Assembly: GCA_905182175.1 (NCBI GenBank)
Contig: CAJJAT010000001.1
Span: 1 to 64,000, forward strand
Length of the DNA: 64,000 bases
Source of the DNA: Flavobacteriales bacterium UBA1494
GTDB lineage: Bacteria; Bacteroidota; Bacteroidia; Flavobacteriales_E; Vicingaceae
Direction of reading: 5' to 3'
The translations under genes were made by a program, and so were the position numbers. The notes beneath the pieces are model-generated. The model saw only the letters and a program-made list of their open reading frames with translations. It was not told where the DNA came from and searched no databases. Shown in pieces: positions 15,231 to 23,861 of this stretch (positions are counted from its first letter, which is position 1; every line of letters starts with the position of its first letter).

Positions 15231-16169
15231 ATGAAGATTTTTTCATTTCCGATTGTATTGGTATTTTCAATGCTTGTATTAACGCTCAATTCCTGCGATA
15301 ACAATGAAACGTTTCCTGAGGAAATCATCAACACTTCAAATCCTATAATTACCATTAAGGGAACAGGCTCCTTTGTTTTTGACTCATTTGTGCCGTTAGC
15401 CGATAAGCCAACCAACGTTTATTACCACATTCCTGCAGGAGTGACAGACAATAGTCGAATTGTAGTGATCTTTCATGGTGCAGCAAGAGATGCGTTGGAA
15501 AGTCGAGATGCGTTGATTGCCCATGCTGACCGAAATCAACAAATCTTAATTGTACCTGAATTTTCAAATCAAAATTTTCCCGGCGGAGATGGATATAACC
15601 TTGGGAATGTTTTTGATGACGGCGACAATCCTTCTTCTGCATCACTAAATAGCGAGGGAGAATGGGCTTTCTCTTTAATAGAACCCTTGTTTGATTACGT
15701 AAAACTAGCAACTGCTAATGTTTCACCTTCTTATCATGTTTTTGGTTTTTCAGCAGGCGGTCAATTTGCTCATCGCTTTGTTTTCTTCAAACCAAATGCT
15801 CGCTTCAATAAAGTCGTTGCAGCATCGTCAGGTTGGTATACCATGCCCGATGATCAAGTTGATTTTCCTTACGGTATAGAAGAAAGTCCAATCTTAGCGA
15901 GCAGTTTAACTAGTATTTTTTCGAAACAATTAACCGTATTAGTTGGCCAAGCAGACAATGATCCAAATTCTGGAATAAGAAGCAATGCTATAGTTGATGT
16001 TCAAGGAAACAATCGATTAGCCAGAGCAAACTATTTCTACAATCAAAGCAATTCCATAGCAAGCAGCATTGGTGCAAGCTACAATTGGCAATTCGTTTCT
16101 TTGCCAAATGTAAATCATGACTTAGTCGGAGCAGCTGACTTTGCGTTCAATACTATTTTTATAAACTAA
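15231..16169 (+). CDS. Alpha/beta-hydrolase (esterase) lipoprotein
   Basis: This 312-aa protein has a lipoprotein signal (VLTLNSC, cysteine at 22) and an alpha/beta-hydrolase domain similar to PHB-depolymerase/feruloyl-esterase-like enzymes. The oxyanion motif VVIFHGAARDA, the nucleophile elbow GFSAGGQ, the acid in VGQADNDPN and the histidine in NVNHDL give a complete Ser-Asp-His triad. It would hydrolyse an ester or similar bond outside the inner membrane. It starts 84 bp after the MocR gene, beyond the right-hand operator, and ends 8 bp before the DASS carrier gene. The substrate is not deducible from the sequence. Confidence 0.8.
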   Translation: MKIFSFPIVLVFSMLVLTLNSCDNNETFPEEIINTSNPIITIKGTGSFVFDSFVPLADKPTNVYYHIPAGVTDNSRIVVIFHGAARDALESRDALIAHADRNQQILIVPEFSNQNFPGGDGYNLGNVFDDGDNPSSASLNSEGEWAFSLIEPLFDYVKLATANVSPSYHVFGFSAGGQFAHRFVFFKPNARFNKVVAASSGWYTMPDDQVDFPYGIEESPILASSLTSIFSKQLTVLVGQADNDPNSGIRSNAIVDVQGNNRLARANYFYNQSNSIASSIGASYNWQFVSLPNVNHDLVGAADFAFNTIFIN

Positions 16170-16177
16170 CCCATAAA

Positions 16178-17632
16178 ATGCTGACCAAGAAAAATATAGG
16201 ATTACTCTTAGGTCCACTTTGCTTTATTCTAATTCATTTCTTTGTTCACCCTGAAGGATTATCAGAACATGGAAGAAGTGTCTTGGGCATTACCTTGTGG
16301 ATTGCGATTTGGTGGGTAACTGAGGCAATTCCTATCGAAATGACTGCTCTTCTGCCCATCATACTCTTTCCCCTCTCGGGTGCTCTAAGTTTAAAAGAAA
16401 CGGGAGCAGCTTACGGGCACAAATTTATTTTTCTTTTTGTCGGGGGCTTTATTTTAGCAATTGCCATTGAAAAATGGCAACTTCACAAAAGAATTGCGCT
16501 CCATATCATTAAAATTATCGGTACCAGCTTAATCAACATCATGTTGGGTTTTATGTTAAGCACAGCGTTGTTGTCTATGTGGATTTCCAATACAGCCACC
16601 ACCGTTATGATGTTACCTATTGGAATGGCAGTAATTGCGCAATTAAGTGATAGAAATACGCTCAAAAAGGACACACCTTTTGGTAAAGCGCTAATGTTAT
16701 CGATAGCCTACAGCGCCTCTATTGGTGGCATGGCTACCTTAATTGGAACTCCTCCAAATTTAATTTTTGCCGGAGTTATTCAGGAATTTTACGGTATTGA
16801 AATTTCCTTTTTACAGTGGTTTACATTTGGCCTACCCATTAGCGTTCTTCTGCTTTTCATTTGTTGGGCTTATTTGAGTAAGGTAGCCTTCAACCTTAAG
16901 GGACAGGAATTTCCCGGAGGGACAGAAATAATAACCAAACAGCTTGTAGACCTTGGTAAAATGAGTCGCGAAGAGAAAACAGTTATGGTTGTCTTTCTCC
17001 TCACTGCATTTGCATGGATTTCTCGATCCTTTCTCCTTAAAGATTTCATTCCTAATATAGACGATACAATTATCGCCTTAATTGCAGCGGTTTTGCTCTT
17101 CATTATTCCATCAAGTAAAAAAGGAGAAAAGCTTCTAACTTGGCACGATGCAGTTAAGTTACCATGGGGCGTTCTACTACTTTTCGGAGGCGGAATTGCA
17201 TTGGCCATTGGTTTTGCAGACAGTGGTTTAGCAAGCTGGGTTGGCAATCAGCTGAGTGTTCTACAAGGAATGTCGCTCATTGTTATGGTATTTATAATAA
17301 TTGCAGCTGTTAATTTCTTAACCGAAATCACTTCCAACTTAGCAACAACGGCGATACTCCTTCCTATTCTAGCAGCATTAGCAGTAGTTGTCGATGTGCA
17401 TCCATTTTTACTTCTTGCGGCGGCAACGGTTTCCGCTTCTTGTGCTTTTATGCTGCCCGTTGCAACAGCACCAAATGCTTTGGTTTTTGGTTCAGGTTAC
17501 GTTAATATGTCTGACATGATTCGAGCAGGTGTTTGGTTAAATGTTATTTCTATCGTTGTTTTAACCCTTATTGTATACTTCGTTTTACCTGCCGTTTGGG
17601 ATTTTGAAGCCGTTGGTTATCCGACTTTTTAA
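16178..17632 (+). CDS. DASS/SLC13-family Na+-coupled anion symporter
   Basis: This 484-aa protein has about 12 hydrophobic helices and both hallmark motifs of divalent-anion/sodium symporters: SNTATT at about 137-142 and TSNLATT at about 383. The N-terminal WWVTEAIPIEMTALLPI segment is also diagnostic. Family members import dicarboxylates, tricarboxylates or sulfate with sodium. It follows the esterase gene by 8 bp, and an aminotransferase gene lies 61 bp downstream. The product of the outer hydrolases in this locus, probably an anionic amino or keto acid or a sulfonated compound, is the likely cargo. Confidence 0.88.
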   Translation: MLTKKNIGLLLGPLCFILIHFFVHPEGLSEHGRSVLGITLWIAIWWVTEAIPIEMTALLPIILFPLSGALSLKETGAAYGHKFIFLFVGGFILAIAIEKWQLHKRIALHIIKIIGTSLINIMLGFMLSTALLSMWISNTATTVMMLPIGMAVIAQLSDRNTLKKDTPFGKALMLSIAYSASIGGMATLIGTPPNLIFAGVIQEFYGIEISFLQWFTFGLPISVLLLFICWAYLSKVAFNLKGQEFPGGTEIITKQLVDLGKMSREEKTVMVVFLLTAFAWISRSFLLKDFIPNIDDTIIALIAAVLLFIIPSSKKGEKLLTWHDAVKLPWGVLLLFGGGIALAIGFADSGLASWVGNQLSVLQGMSLIVMVFIIIAAVNFLTEITSNLATTAILLPILAALAVVVDVHPFLLLAAATVSASCAFMLPVATAPNALVFGSGYVNMSDMIRAGVWLNVISIVVLTLIVYFVLPAVWDFEAVGYPTF

Positions 17633-17693
17633 AAGTATTTATTGGTTTTGAAGGTAGACAGCTATTTTGTAAGGTTTAACTACCTTTATTTTT

Positions 17694-18609
17694 ATGCTAC
17701 ACGGAACTCATAATGCAATAGATGACCATCGAAATGAGGATATCATAATTTCTATCAACGGAATTTTTCACAAAAGACAAGATGCAAAAATATCGGTTTT
17801 TGACAGTGGATATTTAGTAGGCGACGGTATTTGGGAAGGTTTTCGGCTAAAAAACGGGAAACTCATTTTTATGAAAGAGCATTTAGACCGTTTGTGGCAA
17901 TCTGCAAAAGCGGTGCACATGAAATTTCCTTTTACTAAGAAAGAGTTGGTGGAACAAGTTTGGAATGTATTGAATCAAAACCAAATGACGGATGGAGTTC
18001 ATGTTCGTTTGATGGTTACCCGAGGAATAAAAAAGACACCTTCGCAAGACCCTCGCTTAACGGTTAGCGGGCCAAATGTGGTAATTATACCAGAATACAA
18101 AAAAGCAGATGCTGCAACAAAAAAAAAAGGGCATTACTCTATTTACATCAACCGTTAGAAGAGGTTCGCCCGATTATTTAGATCCAAGATTAAATTGCCA
18201 CAGTAAGTTGCACGAAGTGCAAGCATTAATCCAAGCCATTGAAGCAGGATACGATGAAGCGCTAATGCTAGATGCTAATGGTTTTGTTTCGACCTGCAAT
18301 GCAACGAACTTCTTCATGGTCAAAAATGGCGAAATCTGGACATCTACCGGAGAATACTGCATGAATGGAATAACTAGAGGAAACATTATTAGGGTCTGCA
18401 ATGAGAATGGAATTCCGGTTTTTCAGAAGAATTTTTCACTCTTTGAGGTATACGATGCTGACGAATGTTTTGTAACCGGATCTTTCGGCGGAGTTACACC
18501 AGTTACCAAGATTGATGGACGAGTTATTGAAAACCGGCAAGCAAATTCGATGTCAAGTCATTTGTCAGATTTATACAACAATTTAGTGGAGAAAGAAATA
18601 GAAGCCTAA
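17694..18609 (+). CDS. Class IV aminotransferase, reading frame broken at an A10 run
   Basis: Two overlapping frames (17694-18158 and 18109-18609) together encode one PLP-dependent class IV (IlvE/D-amino-acid type) aminotransferase of about 304 aa. The first half has KISVFDSGYLVGDGIWEGFR and the second has FTSTVRRGSPDYLDPRLN, the PLP lysine in NCHSKLHEVQ, and CNATNFFMV. The switch is exactly at ten A residues (18119-18128). With nine the frame is continuous (KKKGITLFTS). It is therefore a fresh frameshift, an assembly error, or a slippage site at which RNA polymerase restores part of the transcripts. The gene ends one base before the sulfotransferase-like gene. Confidence 0.85.
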
Positions 18610-18610
18610 A

Positions 18611-19333
18611 ATGGATAATTTCAAGCGCATTTGTATGTGGTCTGGTCCAAGAAATATTTCAACCACCATGATGTACTCTTTTGCCCAACGGAAGGATACC
18701 AAGGTTTTTGATGAACCACTTTATGCGCATTATTTAAAAAATTCACATGCCGCGGGATATCATCCAGGAGCAAAAGAAATACTCTTGAAGTATGAAAATT
18801 CAGGAGAAAAAGTTATCGAGCAGATGCTTTCAAATCAAGAAGCTCCTGTTCAGTTTTACAAACAAATGACGCATCACCTGCTAGAATTAGATCGCAACTT
18901 CATGAAATCCGTGCATCATATTTTATTAACTCGTGATCCAAAAGAAATGCTCCCTTCTTTTGCCGCAGTAATTGACCATCCAGCTTTAGCCGATACAGGA
19001 TACTCAGATCACGTTAAGTTAATTGACTACTTTACTATAAATAATATTCCATTTACTGTTTTAGACTCTAAGAAAGTACTTCTAAACCCAAAAGAACAAC
19101 TCGAGAAGCTATGCACTACTTTAGGTATTTCATTTTTAAGTGCGATGCTTGAATGGCAGAAAGGCGCAAGACAAGAAGATGGAGTCTGGGCAAAATACAG
19201 GTACAAAAACATTCATAATTCAACTGGATTTAAGCCTTATTCTTCAAAAAAAGAGGCATTTCCTGAGTATTTGCGGCCACTTTTAAATGAATGCACTCCA
19301 TACTATAAGCGATTAAGCAAATTGGCATTGTAA
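18611..19333 (+). CDS. Sulfotransferase-like P-loop protein
   Basis: This 240-aa cytoplasmic protein has a PAPS-type P-loop at residues 11-19 (SGPRNISTT) and the 3'-phosphate-binding signature LLTRDPKEMLPS (R108, S116). It belongs to the sulfotransferase-like family often annotated beside class IV aminotransferases. From memory, plants carry the same two domains fused in the BCAT-like proteins BCAL. It starts one base after the aminotransferase, so the two are translationally linked and probably act on one metabolite, for example sulfo-transfer to an amino or keto acid. Whether it really uses PAPS is not shown by the sequence. Confidence 0.75.
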   Translation: MDNFKRICMWSGPRNISTTMMYSFAQRKDTKVFDEPLYAHYLKNSHAAGYHPGAKEILLKYENSGEKVIEQMLSNQEAPVQFYKQMTHHLLELDRNFMKSVHHILLTRDPKEMLPSFAAVIDHPALADTGYSDHVKLIDYFTINNIPFTVLDSKKVLLNPKEQLEKLCTTLGISFLSAMLEWQKGARQEDGVWAKYRYKNIHNSTGFKPYSSKKEAFPEYLRPLLNECTPYYKRLSKLAL

Positions 19334-19659
19334 CGTATCAGCCTAGCATACAGATGGTGTATTCTGAAATTCATTTAGCCTAAAGCCTCCTTTAATACCG
19401 GGCTGCACACCAAACTAAATAATATAACAAAGTATAACTTCACGATCCTTTATCTCAAATTCACCAAGTTAAATTCATGCTCTAATTCCACTATTCTTTC
19501 CTTTTAAGCAGATATGTTTTTGTTTCAAATTGTACGAACGGTCGAAATACTGGATAAACGAATGATATATATCGCTTATATATCAACAACTATATAATTG
19601 TTTAATAACACTTTAAATACAATTTAACATTATTTTTTTGAAATATTTGGTACTATGTA
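19334..19659. other. Intergenic, nothing recognised
   Basis: This AT-rich gap between the sulfotransferase-like gene and the next promoter shows no frame, RNA gene or clear hairpin terminator. Confidence 0.4.
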
Positions 19660-19691
19660 TTGCATAATACCTTTTTTAAACTATATCTTTG
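19660..19691 (+). promoter_or_regulatory. Bacteroidetes-type promoter
   Basis: TTG at 19660-19662 and TATCTTTG at 19684-19691 (TAnnTTTG) are separated by 21 bp, within the range of flavobacterial promoters. Transcription would begin near 19698, which rules out the upstream ATG at 19689 and decides for the start at 19722. Confidence 0.65.
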
Positions 19692-19721
19692 TGTGGCACT
19701 GGTACTAAAAAGCTAATCGAA

Positions 19722-20174
19722 ATGAAAAAAATAACTAGCCTTATTCTGACAACTGCCCTAAGCATGACAATTGCCGTGGCAGGAGAAGGGTACGAAAAAT
19801 TATACTCCAAACTAAAAGCAAATCATACAGAAACCTTTAGCATGAGTCTTTCTAAAAACATGATTGATTTTTTCGACATGGATTTAGACTTTAACGGGAA
19901 AGAGAAATTAATAACGGGAGATTTCCTTGAAGGAAAGATGATCGTTTTCAAAGATGTCGTTTCAACCAAAAACATACTTACCATTTTTGAATCGGAAAAT
20001 TATGTAAGAATAGAAGATAAAGAGGATACAATTAAAACAGATGATGGCGAGGCCTATTTATATATTAAACGAAATGGTAAAGACGTTTCTGAAGCCCACT
20101 TTATACTTGTAAATGACGAAGGGAAAGTCACGATATTATCTGTACTTGGTGACATTAAAGTAAAAAACAAATAA
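19722..20174 (+). CDS. DUF4252-like exported protein
   Basis: This 150-aa protein has a signal peptide (MKKITSLILTTALSMTIAVA, cleaved before GEG). The remaining part resembles DUF4252 proteins of Bacteroidetes, ending EAHFILVNDEGKVTILSVLG. The start at 19722 is chosen because the promoter's -7 box covers the upstream ATG. It leads an apparent operon with PadR, PspC and a 55-aa secreted peptide (gaps of 15, 11 and 3 bp). The function is unknown; an envelope-stress role is inferred from context. Confidence 0.65.
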   Translation: MKKITSLILTTALSMTIAVAGEGYEKLYSKLKANHTETFSMSLSKNMIDFFDMDLDFNGKEKLITGDFLEGKMIVFKDVVSTKNILTIFESENYVRIEDKEDTIKTDDGEAYLYIKRNGKDVSEAHFILVNDEGKVTILSVLGDIKVKNK

Positions 20175-20189
20175 AAACAACAAGCTCCT

Positions 20190-20528
20190 ATGAAAATAGA
20201 AAACACAAAAGCGCAAATGCGCAAGGGGGTGCTTGAGTACTGTATTCTTTCAATTCTAGAATCGAACGAAGCTTACCCTTCAGAAATTATAGAGAAACTG
20301 AAAGAAGGAAAGTTAATTGTAGTGGAAGGAACGCTCTACCCTCTTTTAACCAGACTAAAAAATGCAGGGCTTTTAAAGTACCGGTGGGAAGAATCTAAAT
20401 CAGGTCCACCAAGAAAGTATTATTCGTTAACCGAAGTTGGTGTTGAATTCTTAAAGGAACTAGAAAGCACCTGGAACGAATTGATGAATGCAGTAAATCT
20501 AACCAGAAAAAAGAATCCTAAACAATAA
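20190..20528 (+). CDS. PadR-family transcriptional regulator
   Basis: This 112-aa winged-helix regulator shows the PadR core (MRKGVLEYCILSILESNEAY, then VVEGTLYPLLTRLKNAGLLK, then GPPRKYYSLTEVG). It has no long C-terminal effector domain (subfamily 2 size). It sits between the DUF4252-like and PspC genes in one operon, and PadR-PspC pairs recur in Bacteroidetes. It probably represses its own operon until membrane stress is sensed. I do not see an obvious operator palindrome near 19660-19720. Confidence 0.88.
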   Translation: MKIENTKAQMRKGVLEYCILSILESNEAYPSEIIEKLKEGKLIVVEGTLYPLLTRLKNAGLLKYRWEESKSGPPRKYYSLTEVGVEFLKELESTWNELMNAVNLTRKKNPKQ

Positions 20529-20539
20529 AACAAACCGCA

Positions 20540-22402
20540 ATGAACAAGACAGTTACAGCCAATATTAGTGGTGTGGTTTTCCATATAGAAGCCGATGCAT
20601 ACGAGAAGTTACATCAGTATCTAAACACCATAAAAAATTACTTCAGAGACTCTGATGGCACAGATGAAATTATGGCCGACATTGAAGCCCGAATAGCCGA
20701 ACTTTTTAAAGAAAGGTTAGGCTTGGGCAGGGATGTAATTACCATGGAGAATGTGAAACAAGTGGTAGAAATCATGGGTGAGCCGGAAGCCTACATGGAT
20801 GAGGAAAGTTCTGAAAACTATGAGAGTACTTCAAAAGGTTTCTATTCAGACGAAAGGAATCAAAGTCAGCAAACTAGCTTTTCTTCAAGAAAACTTTACA
20901 GAGATGAAGATGATAATGCACTAGGGGGAGTTTGCTCAGGATTAGGCTATTATTTTGGAATTGACAGAATTTGGATAAGAATAGGTTTTTTAATCGCTCT
21001 TTTTGGTTTCGGAACAGGTTTCTTCTTATACCTTATTCTATGGGCTATTATTCCTAAAGCAAAAACAACCTCTGAAAGATTGGAGATGAAAGGAGAACCC
21101 ATTAATGCCGAAAACATTGGAAATACCATTAAAGACGAATTCAACAACTTTAAAAAAAAAGTAGATAGTAAAGACGCTAGAAATTTTGTCAAGAAAACGG
21201 AAAGTGCTGCAATGAGGTTCTTTATCTTCTTGGGAAATGTATTGAAATTTTTCTTCAAATTTCTTAGCAAGATATTGGGCGTCGCATTCATTTTGGCTTC
21301 TATTGCTGGAATCGTTACGCTGATAGTATTTGTGTTTAGTGGCCCTTTTGATATGACCATTAATAACGCAAATTTCAACCACTTTTGGACAACAGACATT
21401 GCACAATTGTACTTTACTTCTAAAAGTATGTTCTACATGGGACTAATCGGAATTGTAATGGTTGTTGTTGTTCCATTGGCAGGTACTCTTTATTTAGGAG
21501 CTAGACTTTTATTCGATGTACCAAACTCAAATAAAGCAATAAACCTGAGTGCTATTTCGCTTTTAGTACTTGGAACTATTTTTATCAGTATTTCAGCTAC
21601 AACAACCGCTGCCGACTATTCCATTGAACAACGAAAAACTGAAACGATTAACCTGACTGAGCTGAAAAGTGATACCATCATTTTGAAATCAATTGGAACT
21701 ACATACTCCGCTTATAAAGGAGGCGTAGAAGATGTTTTCATTGAAAACGATGAAATATTCATGGACGAAATTACTGTGGACGTCGTAAAAAGTAGAAGTG
21801 TGGGATTTGAATTGCGACTAAAGAAGTCAGCAGAAGGAAAAAGCAGAAAACTGGCAGGCTCAAGAGCTGAAAACATCATGGTCGAATTTGAAGTAGAAGA
21901 AAATATATTGAGCATTAGCCCCCTGATTTCAGTGCCTTTTGCAGACCGGATTAGAGATCAGTCAGTTCAAGTGAGCATTGGGTTACCAATTGGAGCGACT
22001 ATTTACTTGAGCGAATCGACTAACGATATTATTTATGACATTGATAGTGAAACCAACATGCACGACAGAAATATGATTGGTCACTATTGGAAAATGACAG
22101 AAGATGGCTTGATTTGCACAGATTGCGTAAGAAGTGATTATAGAAAAAGTAGAGTTCCGACAAGGTTTACAGGACAAGAAGCAGACAGTTTCAGTGATCT
22201 AGAAGCCCTCGTGGGACTTGAAAAATTAATTGAATTAAAAAAGCTAGAAGGCTTATCAAAATTAGAACAATTGGAGAAGTTAAGCGAACAGGAACAATTA
22301 AAAGAGCTCAAAAAACTAGTCCGCTTATTTGATTTAAAAGAAATAGAAGAGTTGGAATTAAAGATAAAGTCCAATGGCTCGGAAATTAATATTAACCTCT
22401 AA
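20540..22402 (+). CDS. PspC-domain membrane protein
   Basis: This is a 620-aa membrane protein. An N-terminal region (1-90) with NISGVVFHIEADAYEKLHQY and repeated acidic helices precedes the PspC domain (about 112-175: RDEDDNALGGVCSGLGYYFG, then a transmembrane helix and IILWAIIPKAK). Further helices lie near 235-270, 295-325 and 335-350, followed by an exported beta-rich domain (about 365-540). The last 70 residues form an unusual leucine-periodic helix with repeated LEKL and LKKL units. PspC proteins sense envelope stress. The gene follows padR by 11 bp and precedes a tiny secreted peptide by 3 bp. Confidence 0.85.
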   Translation: MNKTVTANISGVVFHIEADAYEKLHQYLNTIKNYFRDSDGTDEIMADIEARIAELFKERLGLGRDVITMENVKQVVEIMGEPEAYMDEESSENYESTSKGFYSDERNQSQQTSFSSRKLYRDEDDNALGGVCSGLGYYFGIDRIWIRIGFLIALFGFGTGFFLYLILWAIIPKAKTTSERLEMKGEPINAENIGNTIKDEFNNFKKKVDSKDARNFVKKTESAAMRFFIFLGNVLKFFFKFLSKILGVAFILASIAGIVTLIVFVFSGPFDMTINNANFNHFWTTDIAQLYFTSKSMFYMGLIGIVMVVVVPLAGTLYLGARLLFDVPNSNKAINLSAISLLVLGTIFISISATTTAADYSIEQRKTETINLTELKSDTIILKSIGTTYSAYKGGVEDVFIENDEIFMDEITVDVVKSRSVGFELRLKKSAEGKSRKLAGSRAENIMVEFEVEENILSISPLISVPFADRIRDQSVQVSIGLPIGATIYLSESTNDIIYDIDSETNMHDRNMIGHYWKMTEDGLICTDCVRSDYRKSRVPTRFTGQEADSFSDLEALVGLEKLIELKKLEGLSKLEQLEKLSEQEQLKELKKLVRLFDLKEIEELELKIKSNGSEININL

Positions 22403-22405
22403 ATT

Positions 22406-22573
22406 ATGAAAACCAGAAAGCTACTAACACCCTTCATTTTTTCAATGTTACTTGTTGGAGTTACGCTGTTAAGCGCAGCTGAATTTAACACTCCAACTGA
22501 AAGAAAAGAAGATTCAAAAGTTTCACAAAAAGCACGTTATACGTTTAGTTTACAATTATTTCAAATCTTTTAA
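22406..22573 (+). CDS. Small secreted peptide of 55 aa in the PspC operon
   Basis: An ATG 3 bp after the pspC-like stop opens a 55-codon frame, MKTRKLLTPFIFSMLLVGVT, with a clear signal peptide cleaved around LLSA-AEF. The mature part is only about 30 residues, basic and ending in LQLFQIF, an aromatic tail. An intrinsic terminator 70 bp downstream closes the operon, which supports its being the last gene. No family is recognised. It could be a ligand of the exported PspC domain or a small envelope protein. Confidence 0.5.
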   Translation: MKTRKLLTPFIFSMLLVGVTLLSAAEFNTPTERKEDSKVSQKARYTFSLQLFQIF

Positions 22574-22642
22574 ACCAATCTACTGCTTTTTAAGCATTCT
22601 CTGAACTACAGAAATTACGTCTAATCAGACCAAGAGAATTCC

Positions 22643-22677
22643 AAATCCCGACTGTGTTGTAACATTCGGGATTTTTT
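22643..22677 (+). terminator. Intrinsic terminator of the PadR-PspC operon
   Basis: AAATCCCGA pairs with TCGGGATTT around a 14-nt loop and is followed by six T residues. It lies 70 bp after the 55-aa peptide gene. Confidence 0.85.
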
Positions 22678-22817
22678 ATGCCTGCAATTCAATTAAATAA
22701 TGGAAGATTAATGCAGGGTTAACGGTTTTTTAACATTTTTTGTCTGAAATTTCCTCGAAAAGATTAAACATCATGACAGATTCTATGTTATATTTTCTTA
22801 ATCGTAAAAACAACAAA

Positions 22818-23804
22818 ATGAAAAATTGGAAAAAATTTTTAATTATCTTTCTATCAGCATCTATCAGTACAACCTTTTCTTCTTGCGAAGATGACGAAGA
22901 TGACATAACACCTGTAACACAACCTACAACAGGACCGACTCAAAATATTGCTGAAATTGCTATTGCGGACTCAAGAACAGATAGTTTAGTAGTAGCACTT
23001 GAAACAGCTAACTTGGTGGCGACTTTTACAGGAACCACGGAATACACAGTTTTTGCACCAACCAACCAAGCTTTCATAAACTTATTAGGTACAAATTCAG
23101 CGTGGAACAGAATTTCAGATATTGATGCTACTACGTTAACCAATGTATTGCTATACCATGTGACAGCAGGCAAAGTATTTGCTTCAGATTTAACTGACAA
23201 TACATACATCAACACATTAAATACTCAGGGTAGTGTAAACAACGAAGCGACAGTAATTGAAGTGGATATAGCAGGTGGAGCGAAATTGAATAATTCGTCT
23301 AATGTAGAAGCAGTAGATATTGAAGCTACAAATGGAGTCATTCACATTATTGATGCTGTATTATTACCAAGAAATATAGTAGAGTTAGCAATAATAGATG
23401 AAAGATTTACTTCATTGGTAGCTGCATTAACAGTATTTGGAGATACATTAACAGGTGCTTTGTCTGGAAATGGTCCATTTACCGTATTCGCTCCTACAAA
23501 TGATGCTTTCCAAAGATTGTTAGACTCTGACACTACATGGAATTCTCTGAGTGATATTCCAAGAGCCACGCTAAATGCAGTTTTAACGTATCATGTTGTA
23601 AGCGGAGCAAATGCCCAAGCAGATGAGATAACACAAGACCAGGTATTAACTACGTTAAATGGAAGTCAGTTAACGGTAGATTTATCAGCTGGAGCCCAAT
23701 TAATAACGAGTAATATGGCACAAGGAAATGTTTCTATTATCGTAACAGATGTTCAAGGAACAAACGGCGTAATTCACGCTGTGGAAAATGTCTTGTTACC
23801 ATAA
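22818..23804 (+). CDS. Lipoprotein with two fasciclin (FAS1) domains
   Basis: The start at 22818 is chosen (MKNWKKFLIIFL) because it yields a lipoprotein signal with the lipid cysteine in TTFSSCEDDEDD; upstream ATGs would bury it. The 328-aa product has two FAS1 domains (about 40-180 and 182-328). Each shows the H1 box (TVFAPTNQAFINLL and TVFAPTNDAFQRLL) and the YH motif (LLYHVTAG and LTYHVVSG). FAS1 domains mediate adhesion. The acidic stretch after the cysteine fits a Bacteroidetes surface-export signal. The gene is monocistronic, with its own terminator. Confidence 0.9.
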   Translation: MKNWKKFLIIFLSASISTTFSSCEDDEDDITPVTQPTTGPTQNIAEIAIADSRTDSLVVALETANLVATFTGTTEYTVFAPTNQAFINLLGTNSAWNRISDIDATTLTNVLLYHVTAGKVFASDLTDNTYINTLNTQGSVNNEATVIEVDIAGGAKLNNSSNVEAVDIEATNGVIHIIDAVLLPRNIVELAIIDERFTSLVAALTVFGDTLTGALSGNGPFTVFAPTNDAFQRLLDSDTTWNSLSDIPRATLNAVLTYHVVSGANAQADEITQDQVLTTLNGSQLTVDLSAGAQLITSNMAQGNVSIIVTDVQGTNGVIHAVENVLLP

Positions 23805-23832
23805 CACACATATTTCGGAGTAACAAAATAGA

Positions 23833-23861
23833 AAAGGGATGCAAATTGCATCCCTTTTTTT
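23833..23861 (+). terminator. Intrinsic terminator after the FAS1 gene
   Basis: AAGGGATGCAA pairs perfectly with TTGCATCCCTT and runs into a T tract. The mirrored A tract lets it serve the minus strand too. Confidence 0.88.

Noticed and set aside
17651-17686. Inverted repeat AAGGTAG ... CTACCTT before the aminotransferase gene
   Set aside because: Arms of only 7 bp with a loop over 20 nt; not a convincing terminator or operator, and no MocR word is present.
18105-18140. Programmed ribosomal frameshift in the aminotransferase
   Set aside because: No stimulatory Shine-Dalgarno or pseudoknot is evident; transcriptional slippage, mutation or run-length error are simpler explanations.
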